Assembly: GCF_030580935.1 (NCBI RefSeq)
Contig: NZ_JAUQOM010000014.1
Coordinates: forward strand, 1 to 64,000
Direction: 5' to 3'
Length of the DNA stretch: 64,000 bases
Origin: Sphingobium cyanobacteriorum
Lineage (GTDB): Bacteria; Pseudomonadota; Alphaproteobacteria; Sphingomonadales; Sphingomonadaceae
Shown here: positions 17,259 through 25,625 of the stretch, piece after piece
Numbering within the stretch: the stretch's first letter is position 1
Layout: the number at the start of each line of letters is the position of its first letter
Program-made: the position numbers and the translations under genes
Notes under the pieces: generated by a model
The model's input: the letters and a program-made list of their open reading frames with translations, nothing else
Told to the model about the DNA's origin: nothing
Databases searched by the model: none

Positions 17259-20200
17259 TCACAAGTCGAGGCCGAGGCTGCGTTCGGGCAGCGGCGGCAA
17301 TGGATCGCCGCGATCCGGCTTCAGATCGGACGGCGCTGGCGGGGCCTTCGCGGCCGGCATGGGCGCGGCGCCATCGGGCAGCGGCGGGAGGTCGGTCGGA
17401 ATCGGTGGAAGGTCCGAAAGGTCGATACCATCGATCGGGCCCGGGTCGAATTTCTCGAGGGTCTGAGCGCCCGGTCCCTTCTTCCCGTCGATGTCGAGGC
17501 GACCGAGCGTCTCGAGGGAGGAGGTCTTGTCACCGGGGTTCATGTCGAGCTGGCGGCCAAGCTTCTCCTTGTCGTCGACCACCATCGTGAGGGCATCGCG
17601 CACGCGGGTGACGAGGACGTTGAACAGACGCTGATTGGACAGGAAACGCTCGAATGACGACATCACACCGATCGCCTTGTCGGTGGTGATCCCCTGCGCC
17701 ATGTGCATGTTAAGGCTGTAGGCAAGGTCGAGCCGAGACAGCATCGGGTCACCGAGGCCGAGCGTCACGAGCGCCTTGTCTGCAGTCTCTACTTTCACGC
17801 CATCGGCATCGACGCCGACGACACGGGCGAGAGCGGCGTTGAGCATACCGCGTTCCTTGTCGTTGGCGGTCCAGCGGATGCGGTCGCCTTCGCGGAGTTG
17901 AAGGTCCTTCTTCTCGGAGAGCTGCAGCCGGTCGCGCTGCTCGGTCGGGGAAAGCTTCTGGGGATCGAACCGGATCCTGCGGCGACCGTCCGACAGTTCA
18001 ACCTTTCCGTTGGCATGGACTTTCAGGACGTCGTAGCGGCCCGCCTTGATGCCGACGTCCTGCGCACCGCCGCGGCCGACCTCCAGCGTCTGGCCCGGCC
18101 AGTAGGTCGACGCATAGCGCAGCTCCTCGCGGGTCGTATTGACGCGCTCGTATACGGTGAGGTGGATCGCCTCGCCCTTGACGCTGCCTTCGGCGATCAG
18201 TCCGTCCTGAATGCGCTGATTGATGATGGCGCGCGCATCGCGGCCCGACGCGAACACGGCGGTTGCCTCGCGCTCTTGCGGGTCAAGTCCGAGCCACATG
18301 TCGGCGGCAGCGGCCGCCGGGTCGGCTGCCTCGACGACACGCTCCCCCAGCACCTTCATCGCCGCGCCGGCCTTGCCGATATTGGCGAGCGCGGCGACCG
18401 TGCGCAGCTGGTCGGTGCGCTGACGGATATTCTGGTCCATGCGCGCCACGGTGCCACCGCCGACCTGGATCATGGCGAAGGCCTTGCCGGCATCGATCGA
18501 GGAGAGCTGCTGGCGATCGCCGACCAGCACCAGCTTGTCGACACCCAGGGCCGCCGTGATCTGGTGGAGCTTGAGCATGTCGTTGCTCGAGACCATCGAC
18601 GTCTCGTCGACCAGCAACATGGTGCCGGCGAGCTTCTCGCGCGCGGCGTCATATCGGGGCGTGTCACGCTCGGTGATGAAACGCTCATTGGCGAGGACGA
18701 AGGAGGCGATCGTCTGCGCCTTGATGCCCGCCCCTTCACCGAGGTCCGCCACCATTTTGTTCTGAAATGCGAGGCCGGTGATCGATCGGCCTTCGGCTTC
18801 GGCGACCCGGGCGACCGCCTGGAGCATGGTCGACTTGCCCGCGCCCGCAACGCCCTGGACCGACACGGTCCGATCTGTCGACGACAGGATCATTGTCGCC
18901 GCTGCAAGCTGACCCGGATTGAGGGGCAGAGCCACCGCTTCCTGCAAGCGCTGCGGCGCGTCTGCTGCCGCCACGATCGGCTCCGCTTTCCCTTTGCCTT
19001 CTTCGACAGCACCGAGGATCTTTTCTTCGGTCCGCAGAGCCTCCTGCGTGGTGCCCATGCGGCCCGTCCGATCCGCGGCGGTCGCAACGCCGGGGATGAG
19101 CTGACGGTTCTGCACCAGCCGATCGATCCGCTTCTCGATCATGTCGACGGTGACGCCTTTGAGGCCGAGATCGAGCGCGGTCTTGCTCAGCAGATTGACG
19201 GGCCAGGCGGCTTCGCGTTCGGAGAGCATGCGCACGGCAGACGCGACCGCAAGCTGCGCGCGTGCTTCTCCCGGCGACTTGACCGCCCGGGCGAGCGCGT
19301 TGTCCACCAGAGGATCCTGGGGACGAAGCAGCGCACCCAGGGTCTGGCGGGCGCCATCCACGGCATCGACGATGGCGCGGTAGCCGCGCTCCAGGGCGCT
19401 TTCCGGAGCCGCTAGCCCTGCGCGCGCCTCGGCCGCCGCCCGCAGGTCCTTGCCGTCGAAGCCGTGGGCCGCAGCCTGGTCGATCCAGCCCTGCTTGAGC
19501 GCCGCGCGATCCTCGACATCGAGTTTGGGATCGCGCGAGCGCTTGGTGATTTCGCGCAGGCCCTCGGGCGACTTGATGCCCAACCGCGTCGCGTGATCGA
19601 GGATCTCTTCGCGGCGCTGACTGAACTCGCCGATGACAGCCTTGGGGACACCCGATATCTCGAACGTGCCATGCTTGCCCTTGAGCTCAACCTGATAGCC
19701 GATCCGCTCGAGCCCGGCGCGCAGGAAGGCGTGGTAGATCGAGCCGATTATGCTGTTGTGGCTCCAGAGCTTGTCGGCATGGAGCGCCTGCCATTTGCCG
19801 TCGGGCATGCGCGTGAGATTGGCGATCACCGCATGGATATGCGCCTGGGGATCGAGCGCCCGGCTGGTGTCGTGCTGGAACAGCGCATAGACGAGATTGC
19901 CGGTCTGGACCGGCACCTTGCGGCCTTCGATGTCGCGCCGCCCCTCGGCGAGGTTCTTCTCGACCCACGCCATGGTCTGCTTGACGGCCGCCATATTGGC
20001 CTCAAGCACGCGCTTGTCGCCGGCGACATAGGCCATGATCGAGGCCGACTTCGGCATCGAGAAGGTGAGGTCGTAGCCCGCGCGCCGGTTCTCGACCTGG
20101 GCGACCGCTTCCCCGCTCGGAAGGATGCCATTGAGCACGCCCTCGAACGCGTCCTTGGACACCTCGCCGGACAGACCGAGGTCTTCCGACCCCTCCCCCG

Positions 20201-20303
20201 CCCACAGGCTGATCTCTGAGGATCCCTCGACCGTATAATAGTCGTCCTTCGCGAAATAGTTCGCGGCACCGGAAGCGGAGCGGACGCCGGCGACCGAGAG
20301 CAT
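17259..20303 (-). CDS. traI: MobF-family conjugative relaxase/helicase (TraI/TrwC type)
   Basis: The relaxase nicks oriT, stays covalently bound to the 5' end and pilots the strand, while its C-terminal helicase unwinds the plasmid. In 1014 residues, the relaxase domain (1-290) shows catalytic tyrosines Y22-Y23 (DDYYTVEG) and the metal-binding histidines H144, H155 and H157, spaced exactly as in TrwC. The helicase part has Walker A GVAGAGKST (about 485-493), Walker B LLVDETSM (about 567) and MHMAQGITTDKA late in the sequence. The tail is Pro/Asp-rich. Its ATG overlaps the traD stop (TGATG). It looks intact. Confidence 0.95.
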   Translation of the reverse strand: MLSVAGVRSASGAANYFAKDDYYTVEGSSEISLWAGEGSEDLGLSGEVSKDAFEGVLNGILPSGEAVAQVENRRAGYDLTFSMPKSASIMAYVAGDKRVLEANMAAVKQTMAWVEKNLAEGRRDIEGRKVPVQTGNLVYALFQHDTSRALDPQAHIHAVIANLTRMPDGKWQALHADKLWSHNSIIGSIYHAFLRAGLERIGYQVELKGKHGTFEISGVPKAVIGEFSQRREEILDHATRLGIKSPEGLREITKRSRDPKLDVEDRAALKQGWIDQAAAHGFDGKDLRAAAEARAGLAAPESALERGYRAIVDAVDGARQTLGALLRPQDPLVDNALARAVKSPGEARAQLAVASAVRMLSEREAAWPVNLLSKTALDLGLKGVTVDMIEKRIDRLVQNRQLIPGVATAADRTGRMGTTQEALRTEEKILGAVEEGKGKAEPIVAAADAPQRLQEAVALPLNPGQLAAATMILSSTDRTVSVQGVAGAGKSTMLQAVARVAEAEGRSITGLAFQNKMVADLGEGAGIKAQTIASFVLANERFITERDTPRYDAAREKLAGTMLLVDETSMVSSNDMLKLHQITAALGVDKLVLVGDRQQLSSIDAGKAFAMIQVGGGTVARMDQNIRQRTDQLRTVAALANIGKAGAAMKVLGERVVEAADPAAAAADMWLGLDPQEREATAVFASGRDARAIINQRIQDGLIAEGSVKGEAIHLTVYERVNTTREELRYASTYWPGQTLEVGRGGAQDVGIKAGRYDVLKVHANGKVELSDGRRRIRFDPQKLSPTEQRDRLQLSEKKDLQLREGDRIRWTANDKERGMLNAALARVVGVDADGVKVETADKALVTLGLGDPMLSRLDLAYSLNMHMAQGITTDKAIGVMSSFERFLSNQRLFNVLVTRVRDALTMVVDDKEKLGRQLDMNPGDKTSSLETLGRLDIDGKKGPGAQTLEKFDPGPIDGIDLSDLPPIPTDLPPLPDGAAPMPAAKAPPAPSDLKPDRGDPLPPLPERSLGLDL

Positions 20304-22609
20304 CAGATGCCCATATCCATGCCGTCATCGTCGCGGCCGCTGGCGAAAGCCTGGCGCAGCTCAACCAGCGTCAGATCCTCGACCTGCGGGCTGGTCTCGC
20401 CGTGCCGATGACCATCGCGGCGGTCATCCCTGTCGCGCGCGGAGACCGGCTGTTCTTCGCCGCCGGTGCGCGCCGCTGCCGCCTTGTCCGCCGCATGGGT
20501 GCCGGGCGTCGCCTGTTCGTCACGATCGTCGGCGCGCTGGGCCGCGCGCCGGGCGGCATCGTCCTCCTCCTCGACCTCGGCCGACAGGATGCGCGCGGCC
20601 AGATCGCGGGCGAGATTGGTGGTCTCGGCCACCTCTTCCACCACCTGCAACGAGCCGTCGCGCCCGCCTGCCTCCCCTGCCCCATCCTCGTCGAACGCTT
20701 CCTCTCCGCGCTTTGACCGCACCGGCCCGACATCGGGCCGTTGGACGAAGCCCTGGGCGACCTGGGGATAGTCTTTCCACTCGAGCAGGATCCGCGCCGC
20801 GGGAAAGCCGTCGGGGAACTTCACGAAGCCGTGCATCGAGGGCAGGTTGGTGATGTCGTCGGCGATGACGAGCGGCTCGACCTGTTTGCGCGGGGTCAGG
20901 GTCGAGGCGTCGCGGGTGTTGTTGTAGCCATAGCTATAGGCCTCATCCATCTGCCGAACCTCGCGGTTGCCGATGTAGCGGGCGCACTGCTCGGCCGTGT
21001 CGAGATCGGCGGTCGCGAGGATAAGCTTGGAGCGGGCAAGCGAGGCGAGATTGCGCGCTCCTTGCTCGCCATAGACTTCGACCAGTTTCTCGAAGCTATG
21101 GATGCCGAGGATCATAGCACCGCCGAACGCGCGGGCGGTCTGAAGACCATTCTCGATGGCGGGCAGGCGGTGGAGAGCGCCGAGCTCGTCGAACATGAAC
21201 CATGTGCGCAGGCTGCGCGTGCGCGGCAGCGTCATCAGCCGGTTGATGGCGAGGTCCATCCAGAGCGTCAGCAGCGCCCGGTTCATCGGCAGATCGACAT
21301 AGTTCGAGGTCACGAACAGGATCGAGCCGGGCTTCTTGTCGCGGGTGATCCAGTCGCGGATCGAGAAGGGCTCACCTTCGTCCGGCAGGAAGCGCAGGAC
21401 CTGCGCGTTGGTGTTGAAGACGGCGCGGATCGATTCCGCCATGCGGGCCGCTTCTGGGGCGGTCAGCGGATCGGCGATGGTGTTGGCGAGGAAGCGGTGA
21501 ACGCGCTTCAGGTCGGCCGTCATCAGGTTCTCGGACAGCGCGAGGTTGCTGGTCTGTCCCCGCTCCATGAGGCGGATGCACATCTCGATGAAGAGCGTGC
21601 GCGCGGCGAGCGCCCAGAAGGGTTCGGAGGAGCCGCCGTCAGACGGGATCAGCGCCGCCGCGGCGGCGGTGAACTCGCTGTGCGTGCGGCAGTCGTTGAA
21701 GATCGACCAGGCCGGGCAGCGCGCGTCCATCGGATTGAGGATCGTGTCGCGCGTGGGATCGTAGAAGGCTTCGACATAGGCCCCTGTCAGGTCGAAGATC
21801 ACCGCCGTGTCCTGACGCTCCCGCATCTGGGTGACGAGGCTCCTCAGCTCCGTCGTCTTGCCCGAGCCGGTGGTGCCGATGAGCATGGCATGCGACTGCT
21901 CGGTGCGGTGCGGAAAGGGGATGCCGGCGAGCGTGTAGGGATGATGGATGCCGGCTTCCTTGCGCGCGCGGAACGGGAGCGCCAGAACCTGCCGCGGGGA
22001 CAGGCTGGGGAAGAGGTCGGCGGCTTCCTCTTCGAACTTGATCCGGTTGTGCTCATTGATCTCTGCAAGGAGGACGGTGCGGTCGACCAGCATGGCCCCG
22101 CGTTCATGGCGTTCCTGAAGGATCGAACGCCCCCGCCGGTGCGAGATGTCGACGAACCAGATGGCCGCCGGAATGGTGATGAAGATCGAGACGAGGAAGG
22201 CGCCGATGAGGCCGCGCATCGCGACGGCCCAGGCGGTGATGACCTCGGGCACATAGGGCACCGCTTTCATCACGGTGCGCAGGATCTCGCCATTGGGAAG
22301 CGTGACGTTGACGCGCTTGCTCGGATTGAGATCGACCCAGTTCCAGAGCGTCGCGTAGATCTTCATGCAAACGAGCTGGAAGCCATGCTCATCGAGCTTG
22401 ATCGACATGATGATGAACCAGGCTGCGAGGAAGGCGAAGAACCACAGGATGAAGGGGAGTTTCGTGCCCGAGAACCACATCAGCATTTCGTGGGTAAGAA
22501 GCTGGCTGCCGCGGGTGAAATTACCGGCATTGCGCTGGACGCGGCCGCGCGCGGAATGATGGGTGAGCGGGACGGGACGCCCGTCCGTGCGGATGTCCTC
22601 ACGCGCCAT
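20303..22609 (-). CDS. traD: Type IV coupling protein TraD
   Basis: TraD is the hexameric inner-membrane ATPase that recruits the relaxosome and feeds DNA to the secretion channel. The 768-residue protein has membrane helices at about 49-70 and 125-152, Walker A GTTGSGKT at 245-252, Walker B FMFDELGAL near 473, and an acidic, charged C-terminal tail from about 640 that in F binds the relaxase accessory protein. It overlaps the upstream RHH gene by 11 bp and traI by 1 bp, so the three are translationally coupled. Confidence 0.95.
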   Translation of the reverse strand: MAREDIRTDGRPVPLTHHSARGRVQRNAGNFTRGSQLLTHEMLMWFSGTKLPFILWFFAFLAAWFIIMSIKLDEHGFQLVCMKIYATLWNWVDLNPSKRVNVTLPNGEILRTVMKAVPYVPEVITAWAVAMRGLIGAFLVSIFITIPAAIWFVDISHRRGRSILQERHERGAMLVDRTVLLAEINEHNRIKFEEEAADLFPSLSPRQVLALPFRARKEAGIHHPYTLAGIPFPHRTEQSHAMLIGTTGSGKTTELRSLVTQMRERQDTAVIFDLTGAYVEAFYDPTRDTILNPMDARCPAWSIFNDCRTHSEFTAAAAALIPSDGGSSEPFWALAARTLFIEMCIRLMERGQTSNLALSENLMTADLKRVHRFLANTIADPLTAPEAARMAESIRAVFNTNAQVLRFLPDEGEPFSIRDWITRDKKPGSILFVTSNYVDLPMNRALLTLWMDLAINRLMTLPRTRSLRTWFMFDELGALHRLPAIENGLQTARAFGGAMILGIHSFEKLVEVYGEQGARNLASLARSKLILATADLDTAEQCARYIGNREVRQMDEAYSYGYNNTRDASTLTPRKQVEPLVIADDITNLPSMHGFVKFPDGFPAARILLEWKDYPQVAQGFVQRPDVGPVRSKRGEEAFDEDGAGEAGGRDGSLQVVEEVAETTNLARDLAARILSAEVEEEDDAARRAAQRADDRDEQATPGTHAADKAAAARTGGEEQPVSARDRDDRRDGHRHGETSPQVEDLTLVELRQAFASGRDDDGMDMGI

Positions 22610-22889
22610 GATATTGCTCCAATCGCTTGTCGGTTTCGGCGATGATGCGATCGCGATATTCGGGGAATTGCTCGCGGATGATGATGTCGAGCGCGAGCTG
22701 CTGGAACTCGCTGATGCGGGCGATCCGGCGATGGCTGGAGCTCAGCAACTGGCCCGATCCCAGGAAGGCATCGACGGCCGCGCGCAGCAGGTCCGATGGC
22801 GTGCATCCGCGTTCCGCCGCGAGCGCGACGAGGCGATCATATTTGCCGCGGTCGAGCCGGACCGAGCAGTGCTTGTAGGGGATGGTCAA
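22599..22889 (-). CDS. Ribbon-helix-helix relaxosome accessory protein
   Basis: The 96-residue protein starts (M)TIPYKHCSVRLDRGKYDRL: a beta ribbon, then the helix-turn-helix ALAAERGCTPSDLLRAAVDAF typical of CopG/TraY/TrwA proteins. Those bind oriT and repress their own operon. A helical C-terminus follows. The start is TTG at 22889 with AGGAGG 6 nt upstream; no ATG fits. It heads the RHH-traD-traI operon next to the likely oriT, so it should bind repeats in 22.9-23.2 kb. Confidence 0.8.
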   Translation of the reverse strand: MTIPYKHCSVRLDRGKYDRLVALAAERGCTPSDLLRAAVDAFLGSGQLLSSSHRRIARISEFQQLALDIIIREQFPEYRDRIIAETDKRLEQYHGA

Positions 22890-22893
22890 ACCG

Positions 22894-22913
22894 AGCCTCC
22901 TAGCAGGGAGGCT
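22894..22913 (-). promoter_or_regulatory. Hairpin burying the RHH gene ribosome-binding site
   Basis: Perfect 7-bp arms (agcctcc / ggaggct) with a 6-nt loop enclose the AGGAGG at 22896-22901 that serves the TTG start at 22889. Folding would block translation of the operon's first gene. Confidence 0.5.
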
Positions 22914-23370
22914 GGTGGGGTCTCAGAAACCGGTCCGGGTTATAGCGCAATCGCTGTGGTGGAGCAAGGAAATCGGCTTCCCCGCAGCAAGCGTGTGCGC
23001 CTGTAACACGCGAAAATGGCGGATTTCCGTGGGTTTCGGGAACGGCGAAACCATGTCCCACAGTGTCCCACCGAGCGGAAACGCCATAACCGGTTGGAAT
23101 TGTTCCAGAACCTATGCACCGAAGGTGCGTTCGGTGTGCTTCTCTGCACCAGGGCTGAGTCCAGACCCTCGGAGCGTCCAGGACGCGTTCGGAATGGTTG
23201 GGATAGCGCCTCCGGCGGGGCTCCGTGCCGGCCTGCGGTCGGAAGGAAATGCCGGCTGGCGATTGACGGACCACGCGATCGCGGGTGCGTTTCAGCGCTT
23301 TCGGCAGGCTCGATGAGCGCCTATAGTCGGACCGTTCATAGCCCGATCAGCGTGAACCAAGAGGCCCATC
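22914..23370. other. Non-coding region, probable oriT
   Basis: No gene is visible. Three inverted repeats are present: GCGTGT/ACACGC (22991-22996, 23006-23011), GGTTTCG/CGAAACC (23032-23038, 23046-23052) and CACCGAA/TTCGGTG (23117-23123, 23130-23136). A direct repeat TGTCCCAC occurs at 23054 and 23064. The region lies between the relaxase operon and a divergent accessory gene, exactly where MobF origins of transfer are found. I cannot assign the nick site. Confidence 0.6.
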
Positions 23371-23589
23371 ATGGCACGCACATTGGAACAGGAAAGAGCC
23401 GCGCTTGAAGAAGAAGGCCGCAAGCTGGAAGAGCGGCGGCAACGACTGGAAGAGAAGGAACGCGAGGCCGCGATACAGGCGATCGAGAAGACCGGTCTTC
23501 TCAAGCTCGACGGCAAGCGATTGAGTGGGCTGGTCGCCCGCATAAAGTCGCTGGGAATCGAGGAAGTGGAAAAGCGCCTGACGGCCTGA
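23371..23589 (+). CDS. Small coiled-coil transfer accessory protein (TraD-small/MobC-like)
   Basis: The 72-residue protein starts with a strongly charged coiled coil (EQERAALEEEGRKLEERRQR) and ends with EKTGLLKLDGKRLSGLVARI. It resembles the small alphaproteobacterial conjugal-transfer TraD proteins of about 70 residues found beside relaxase genes. It is transcribed away from oriT, divergent to the tra operon. It is distinct from the large coupling protein TraD. Relaxosome assistance is inferred. Confidence 0.65.
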   Translation: MARTLEQERAALEEEGRKLEERRQRLEEKEREAAIQAIEKTGLLKLDGKRLSGLVARIKSLGIEEVEKRLTA

Positions 23590-23598
23590 ACAGCCCCC

Positions 23599-23653
23599 GC
23601 CGCGACCCTTGTCGCGGCACGGGCATGGGGGGCTCGATGCCCCTCATGCCCGT
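23599..23653 (+). terminator. Tandem hairpins after the accessory gene
   Basis: GCCGCGAC/GTCGCGGC (23599-23618) with a CCTT loop is followed directly by a near-perfect 14-bp stem (23619-23632 with 23640-23653). They begin 10 bp after the stop codon. No clear U-run follows, so termination strength is uncertain. Confidence 0.5.
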
Positions 23654-23673
23654 AACATCGCCACACAAAAAAA

Positions 23674-23699
23674 GGGGAGAGGCGCCCGCGCCCCTCCCC
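23674..23699 (-). terminator. Rho-independent terminator for the 23707 gene
   Basis: On the minus strand a GC-rich stem (12 bp, one mismatch) is followed by seven Ts (23667-23673 on the plus strand are As). It lies 8 bp past the stop codon. Confidence 0.75.
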
Positions 23700-23706
23700 G
23701 TCTGTC

Positions 23707-23931
23707 TCAGAATTCGTCAAGCCGCCCGCCCGGCACGCTATGGACGATCCGGTCGATGATCGTCATCGGCAGCGCGCCGTAATCCCCCTCGTCGATGGTG
23801 ATGTAGCCGGCCTCCTCGTCCGCCACGACATGCTGGTCGAAGTAGCTGTGAAGCGCGCGACGTTCGGCGTTCGCGATGGCGGCGAAGAAGGCGGCGTTGT
23901 CGGCGGCGGCGCTGGTCGAGATCATCTGCAT
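23707..23931 (-). CDS. Small acidic hypothetical protein of the leading region
   Basis: The 74-residue product starts MQMISTSAAADNAAFFAAIA and continues with an acidic segment (DQHVVADEEAGYITIDEGDYG). I do not recognise it. AGGAG lies 6 nt before the ATG but is part of a 9-bp hairpin. The leader also carries stem-loop element W. It ends just before a good terminator and is monocistronic. Its place next to oriT suggests early expression in recipients. Confidence 0.6.
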   Translation of the reverse strand: MQMISTSAAADNAAFFAAIANAERRALHSYFDQHVVADEEAGYITIDEGDYGALPMTIIDRIVHSVPGGRLDEF

Positions 23932-23936
23932 GATAG

Positions 23937-23964
23937 GCTCCTGTCTGTCTTGAATGACAGGAGC
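23937..23964 (-). promoter_or_regulatory. Hairpin enclosing the ribosome-binding site of the 23931 gene
   Basis: Arms gctcctgtc and gacaggagc (9 bp, perfect) around a 10-nt loop include the AGGAG used by the ATG at 23931. Translation would need the stem to open. Confidence 0.5.
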
Positions 23965-24022
23965 GGCGCGTCGGGCGGCCGAGGCCGGGTCAAGGATCGC
24001 GAAGCGACCGCGAAGCGGCGGT

Positions 24023-24120
24023 GGGGGTCACGATTTTCTTCGGCGGCCAGGACGCCGAAGGAGAAGCGCCGCGCCTGATCCGCCGGAGAAAATGGTGGGG
24101 CCCCGCCGTCCTTGAGGCGG
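24023..24120 (-). repeat. Leader stem-loop element W
   Basis: It runs from GGGGG (24023) through CGATTTTC (ATTTTC 24033-24038) to GAAAAT (24088-24093), then GGTGGGGCCCCGCCGTCCTTGAGGCGG-like sequence. A perfect 8-bp hairpin CTTCGGCG/CGCCGAAG (24038-24060) is nested inside. It starts 92 nt upstream of the ATG at 23931. The rest of 23965-24263 holds no gene that I can see. Confidence 0.55.
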
Positions 24121-24263
24121 TCTCGGGCGTCCGACAGAATGGGAAGTCTGTGAGAGATGTTTCCTCTCGTCGGGAGACCCCGGCAAGGCGTAGCGGCGTG
24201 CGGACCGACGGGTCCGCGCGGCACGCGAGCGAGCCGGGACTTGATGCCAGCGGCAAAAGAAAA

Positions 24264-24288
24264 GGGACCGAGCGCGAGGCCCGGTCCC
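24264..24288 (-). terminator. Terminator of the zinc-ribbon gene
   Basis: On the minus strand the GGGACCG/CGGTCCC stem with an 11-nt loop is followed by TTTTCTTTT, 9 bp past the stop at 24297. Confidence 0.65.
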
Positions 24289-24296
24289 GGATGGCG

Positions 24297-24788
24297 TCAG
24301 GGATGACGACCGCAGTGGCAGTAGTTCTCGTCGATGCCGCTGATCGAGCAGAGGCCTGGTCCGAAACCGGCGGCCATGATCTCGGGATCGTCGATATAGC
24401 CAAGCTCGGTGGCGATCGCGATTGCCTGTGACCGGAGCGCCGGATCGAGCTTGTCGATGGTCGGCTCCAGCGCCTCCGTGAACCACCGCTCATACATCTC
24501 GTAGCTGCCGCCGGCGGTCTGGTGCATCATCGCTTTCGAGACGCGGTCCGCCTCCTCCCGAAACTGCGCCAGACTATCCGATTGGGCGGCTGCGGATAGC
24601 GGATCGTCCTGCGGAGTGTGCGCCTGTTGTGGGCGGTGTTCGGCTGCGACCTGGTATGTCCTGCCGCAGTTCGAACAGCGGGCGCATTCATCGACTTCGT
24701 CATAATGCTCAGGATCGTAGAGCGTCGCGCAGTACGGGCAGATCGGAGCGTTGAACAGCGCCCGGAGATCGTCGGAAAGGTTGTCCAT
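24297..24788 (-). CDS. Zinc-ribbon protein of unknown function
   Basis: The 163-residue protein has CPYCATLYDPEHYDEVDE followed by CARCSNCGRTYQV: paired CxxC knuckles near residues 17-20 and 36-42, a treble-clef or zinc-ribbon site. A helical middle follows, and the C-terminus has a second Cys/His group (ENYCHCGRH). The ATG at 24788 is chosen because GGAGG is 5 nt upstream; earlier ATGs at 24800 and 24848 are possible. Its leader carries element X. It has its own terminator, so it is a single-gene unit in the leading region. Confidence 0.65.
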   Translation of the reverse strand: MDNLSDDLRALFNAPICPYCATLYDPEHYDEVDECARCSNCGRTYQVAAEHRPQQAHTPQDDPLSAAAQSDSLAQFREEADRVSKAMMHQTAGGSYEMYERWFTEALEPTIDKLDPALRSQAIAIATELGYIDDPEIMAAGFGPGLCSISGIDENYCHCGRHP

Positions 24789-24903
24789 AAGAGCCTCCAT
24801 CAGGATGATGCCGTGCTCCCCATCTCTCATCGATGAGGATGGGCTCATCGGGACGCGGTGTTGAGGCGGTCAGGGACGGCATGGCCGCCGCGAAGCGGGC
24901 AGC

Positions 24904-24977
24904 GGGGGAGCCGATTTTGTTGCCGGGTAGCGGAGCGGATCGGCGGCAAAATTGGGGGGACCGCTGATCCTTGACGG
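24904..24977 (-). repeat. Leader stem-loop element X
   Basis: GGGGG-AGCCGATTTT opens the element and CAAAATTGGGGGGACCGCT closes it; ATTTTG (24914-24919) pairs with CAAAAT (24947-24952). It shares both flanks with element Y at 27614 while the middle differs. It begins 116 nt upstream of the ATG at 24788. No gene is seen in 24978-25304. Confidence 0.65.
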
Positions 24978-25304
24978 CCGAGAGACACCCAGCGTCAAAC
25001 TGTGGCGATGAAGCTCCGTCTGATGCCGAGATGTGAGAGTGGTTTGGCTTTGCCCCCGAGCGTCGTGCGGGCGTCCGGATGGACCGCATCGCACGTCTAG
25101 GAGCGGCTCGCACAGAGGCAACTTGGTGTCGTTCCATCTCTGTGATAGGCGAGCGCTTGCGCCACCAAGGCCGTGGCGCCGGGACTGGTAATCCCGTCGA
25201 GAAAGGCAGCTCGGTGTGGTTTCACGCCGGGGTGCCTGCGCATATGTCCAGGTGCCTCGGTGCTAAAAGCGTAGGCGCATGTCTCGACGTGTTACCAGCC
25301 CCGG

Positions 25305-25351
25305 CTCCCGCGCCCAGAGCGCGGGAGTTTCGGCAAGGGTTTGGCCCTTGC
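25305..25351 (+). promoter_or_regulatory. Two adjacent perfect hairpins upstream of the 25370 gene
   Basis: CTCCCGCGC/GCGCGGGAG (25305-25327) and GCAAGGG/CCCTTGC (25333-25351) follow each other and end 18 nt before the ATG at 25370. They could terminate read-through or act in the leader. Confidence 0.4.
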
Positions 25352-25369
25352 GCATCCGGGGAGCGTGGG

Positions 25370-25621
25370 ATGAGCAAGTCAGGGCAGAAGGTGGAGTCTC
25401 GTCCGCCGGAGATGGCATCGCGAGCGGCTGAAGCGTCGGACGCGATCGACCATCTGAGAAACGATCCGGAGATCCGGCGCGCGCTGGCTCTGGTCCTGAT
25501 GCGGCAGGCGATGAAGGCGCTCGAAGAGGCCGAAGAAGACAGGGCCTGTTGTCATCTGCAGGCCGCGATCGACAGCCTTCTCGAGCGTTATGTCGATGGC
25601 GTTCCGTCGGCGACGAACTGA
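25370..25621 (+). CDS. Small helical hypothetical protein
   Basis: The 83-residue product starts MSKSGQKVESRPPEMASRAA. Its second half is an amphipathic helix pair with a Cys-Cys (EEAEEDRACCHLQAAIDSLL). No family recognised. It is one of few plus-strand genes in the leading region and converges on the next gene with 4 bp between stops. GGGGAG precedes the ATG by 5-9 nt. Confidence 0.5.
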   Translation: MSKSGQKVESRPPEMASRAAEASDAIDHLRNDPEIRRALALVLMRQAMKALEEAEEDRACCHLQAAIDSLLERYVDGVPSATN

Positions 25622-25625
25622 CCGT

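Noticed and set aside
17703-19415. 570-codon plus-strand frame
   Set aside because: Antisense shadow of traI; the product is Arg/His/Asp-rich and has no recognisable domain.
20741-22645. 634-codon plus-strand frame
   Set aside because: Antisense shadow of traD caused by high GC and codon bias.
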